Shown in pieces: positions 4,428-5,528 of a stretch of 5,528 nt of DNA. A program made the position numbers and the translations under genes. Every line of letters begins with the position of its first letter. Positions within the stretch are counted from its first letter, which is position 1. The DNA lies in assembly GCA_030834835.1 (NCBI GenBank), contig JAUQXD010000193.1:1-5528 (forward strand), read 5' to 3'. The notes beneath the pieces are model-generated. The model was not told the origin of the DNA. It saw only the letters and a list, made by a program, of their open reading frames with translations, and made no database searches. This DNA comes from Thermoflexales bacterium (GTDB taxonomy: Bacteria; Chloroflexota; Anaerolineae; Fen-1058).

Positions 4428-5528
4428 ATGAAACTGAGACTGATCTCGCTGATCGCTTTACTGGGTTTGTTGATAAGCGCCTGCGCACCTGCGGCTGCAC
4501 CGTCCGCGCCAACGGTGGCACCGGATGCAGCCGCAGCGCAATCGACTACCGCCCCGGCTCAGCCGACGCCCGCCGCACCGGCCGCGCCGCCTACACTTGC
4601 AGGCACGCCTGAACCTACGCCCGATGTTGAAAAGATCGTCAATCCGCAGCCGGACGATTGGAAATACGGCCCCGATGGCGCCGCCGTGACCTTCATCGAG
4701 TGGGCGGATTTTCAATGCCCGTATTGTTCCGAAGTTGCGCCGCTGTTGAGGCAGCTGGCCGACGCCTATCCCAAAGACGTGCAGATCGTCTATCGCCATT
4801 TCCCGCTGCCGACGCACGATAAGTCGCTGCTGACCGCGCAAGCGACCGAAGCGGCCGGCGCGCAGGGCAAGTTCTGGGAGATGGAAGGACTGCTGTTTGA
4901 GACACAGGCGGAGTGGACGGGCCAGACAGAGGCCGAACTGCGCACCACCCTGACCGGCTTTGCCGAGAAAATCGGGCTGGATGTCAAGCAGTTCAACGCC
5001 GACCTGGACGCGGGCAAGTATGCGGGCAAAGTGAAGTCCGCACAGGGTCAGGCCCAACAGCTCGGCTTGCCGGGCACGCCCTTCCTGCTTATCAACCAGC
5101 AGCCGTGGCCGCAGGATATGTCGTATCTGGTTTACAACAACCTTGAGGGCATGGTGAAGTTCTTTGTTGAATTGCCTAAGAAGCAATTCAAGCAGGCGCC
5201 TGAGATGACGATCGACAAGGCGAAGAGCTATACTGCCACGATCAAAACCGACAAGGGCGATGTTCAGATCAAACTGCTGGCCGACAAAGCGCCTGTCGCC
5301 GTGAACAACTTTGTCTTCCTGGCAAAGGCCGGCTGGTACGATGACGTGCCTTTCCATCGCGTACTCAGCGGCTTCATGGCGCAAGCCGGCGATCCCAGCG
5401 GTCTGGGCTTTGGCGGGCCGGGCTACACGTTTGGCAACGAAGTGACCGGCCTCAAGTTCGACAAAGAAGGCCTCGTGGCGATGGCGAATGCAGGAGCCGG
5501 GCCGGACGGCCAGGGCACCAATGGCAGC
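4428..5528 (+). CDS. Lipoprotein fusing a DsbA-like thiol-disulfide oxidoreductase to a cyclophilin peptidyl-prolyl isomerase, partial
   Basis: The frame is open from ATG 4428 to the window edge (367 residues), so the 3' end is missing. Residues 1-19 are a lipoprotein signal with lipobox ISAC (lipidated C19). An Ala/Pro/Thr-rich linker spans about 20-65. A DsbA/Thioredoxin_4-type domain at about 70-245 contains the redox site CPYC (97-100) in FIEWADFQCPYCSEVAP, YRHFPLP (122-128) and the cis-proline loop GLPGTPFLLIN (213-223). A cyclophilin domain begins near 268; PFHRVLSGFMAQAGD (308-322) keeps the residues equivalent to human CypA R55, F60 and Q63 (R311, F316, Q319), and MANAG is at 352-356. 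The window ends just before the expected QFF. AAGGAG (4418-4423) is a good ribosome site. The protein should act outside the membrane in disulfide and proline isomerisation of exported proteins; whether it oxidises, reduces or isomerises disulfides is not decidable. Confidence 0.9.
   Translation, partial: MKLRLISLIALLGLLISACAPAAAPSAPTVAPDAAAAQSTTAPAQPTPAAPAAPPTLAGTPEPTPDVEKIVNPQPDDWKYGPDGAAVTFIEWADFQCPYCSEVAPLLRQLADAYPKDVQIVYRHFPLPTHDKSLLTAQATEAAGAQGKFWEMEGLLFETQAEWTGQTEAELRTTLTGFAEKIGLDVKQFNADLDAGKYAGKVKSAQGQAQQLGLPGTPFLLINQQPWPQDMSYLVYNNLEGMVKFFVELPKKQFKQAPEMTIDKAKSYTATIKTDKGDVQIKLLADKAPVAVNNFVFLAKAGWYDDVPFHRVLSGFMAQAGDPSGLGFGGPGYTFGNEVTGLKFDKEGLVAMANAGAGPDGQGTNGS

Noticed and set aside
4458..5384. 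Long - strand open frame (308 codons) opposite the folding lipoprotein.
   Set aside because: Its translation is Arg/Leu/Gly-rich with no recognisable domain, and the + strand has clear DsbA and cyclophilin motifs over the same bases; it is a GC-rich shadow.

Overview
The window looks like chromosomal DNA of a GC-rich bacterium, most likely a member of the Chloroflexota (inference). The support is the pairing of two ABC-2 permeases of the COG4587/COG3694 type, a short-heptad palindromic repeat of a kind I recall from intergenic regions of that phylum, TATAAT-like -10 boxes placed 25-70 bases before start codons, and an Ala/Pro/Thr-rich lipoprotein. No mobile element, rRNA, tRNA or CRISPR array is visible. 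All complete genes are on the + strand; only the first, truncated gene is on the - strand.

Layout. Positions 1-222 (-) hold the first 74 residues of a membrane-anchored signalling protein, probably a PAS/histidine-kinase type sensor. A 110-base divergent intergenic region carries a promoter and a small inverted repeat. Next come two permease subunits of one ABC-2 type exporter (333-1124 and 1220-2050). The gap between them is filled almost exactly by a heptanucleotide repeat that folds back on itself (1126-1215). The ATPase partner is not in the window. After the second permease lies an 80-base structured segment (2054-2133) with two mutually exclusive hairpins, then a membrane-anchored DUF697-family protein (2163-3137). 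A new promoter starts a two-gene unit: a small glutaredoxin-like protein with a single-cysteine CPDQ site (3207-3533), overlapping by 4 bases an alpha/beta hydrolase with an intact Ser-Asp-His triad (3530-4324). A further promoter with a 20-base palindrome around its expected start site leads to the last gene (4428 to the window end).

The most notable gene is that last one. It encodes a lipoprotein in which a DsbA-like thiol-disulfide domain (CPYC) is fused to a cyclophilin-type peptidyl-prolyl isomerase, so two folding activities sit on one surface-anchored chain; its 3' end is cut off. Functional links between the transcription units are not evident. The permease pair, the DUF697 protein, the redox/hydrolase pair and the folding lipoprotein are best read as separate housekeeping or envelope functions, not as one demonstrated system.
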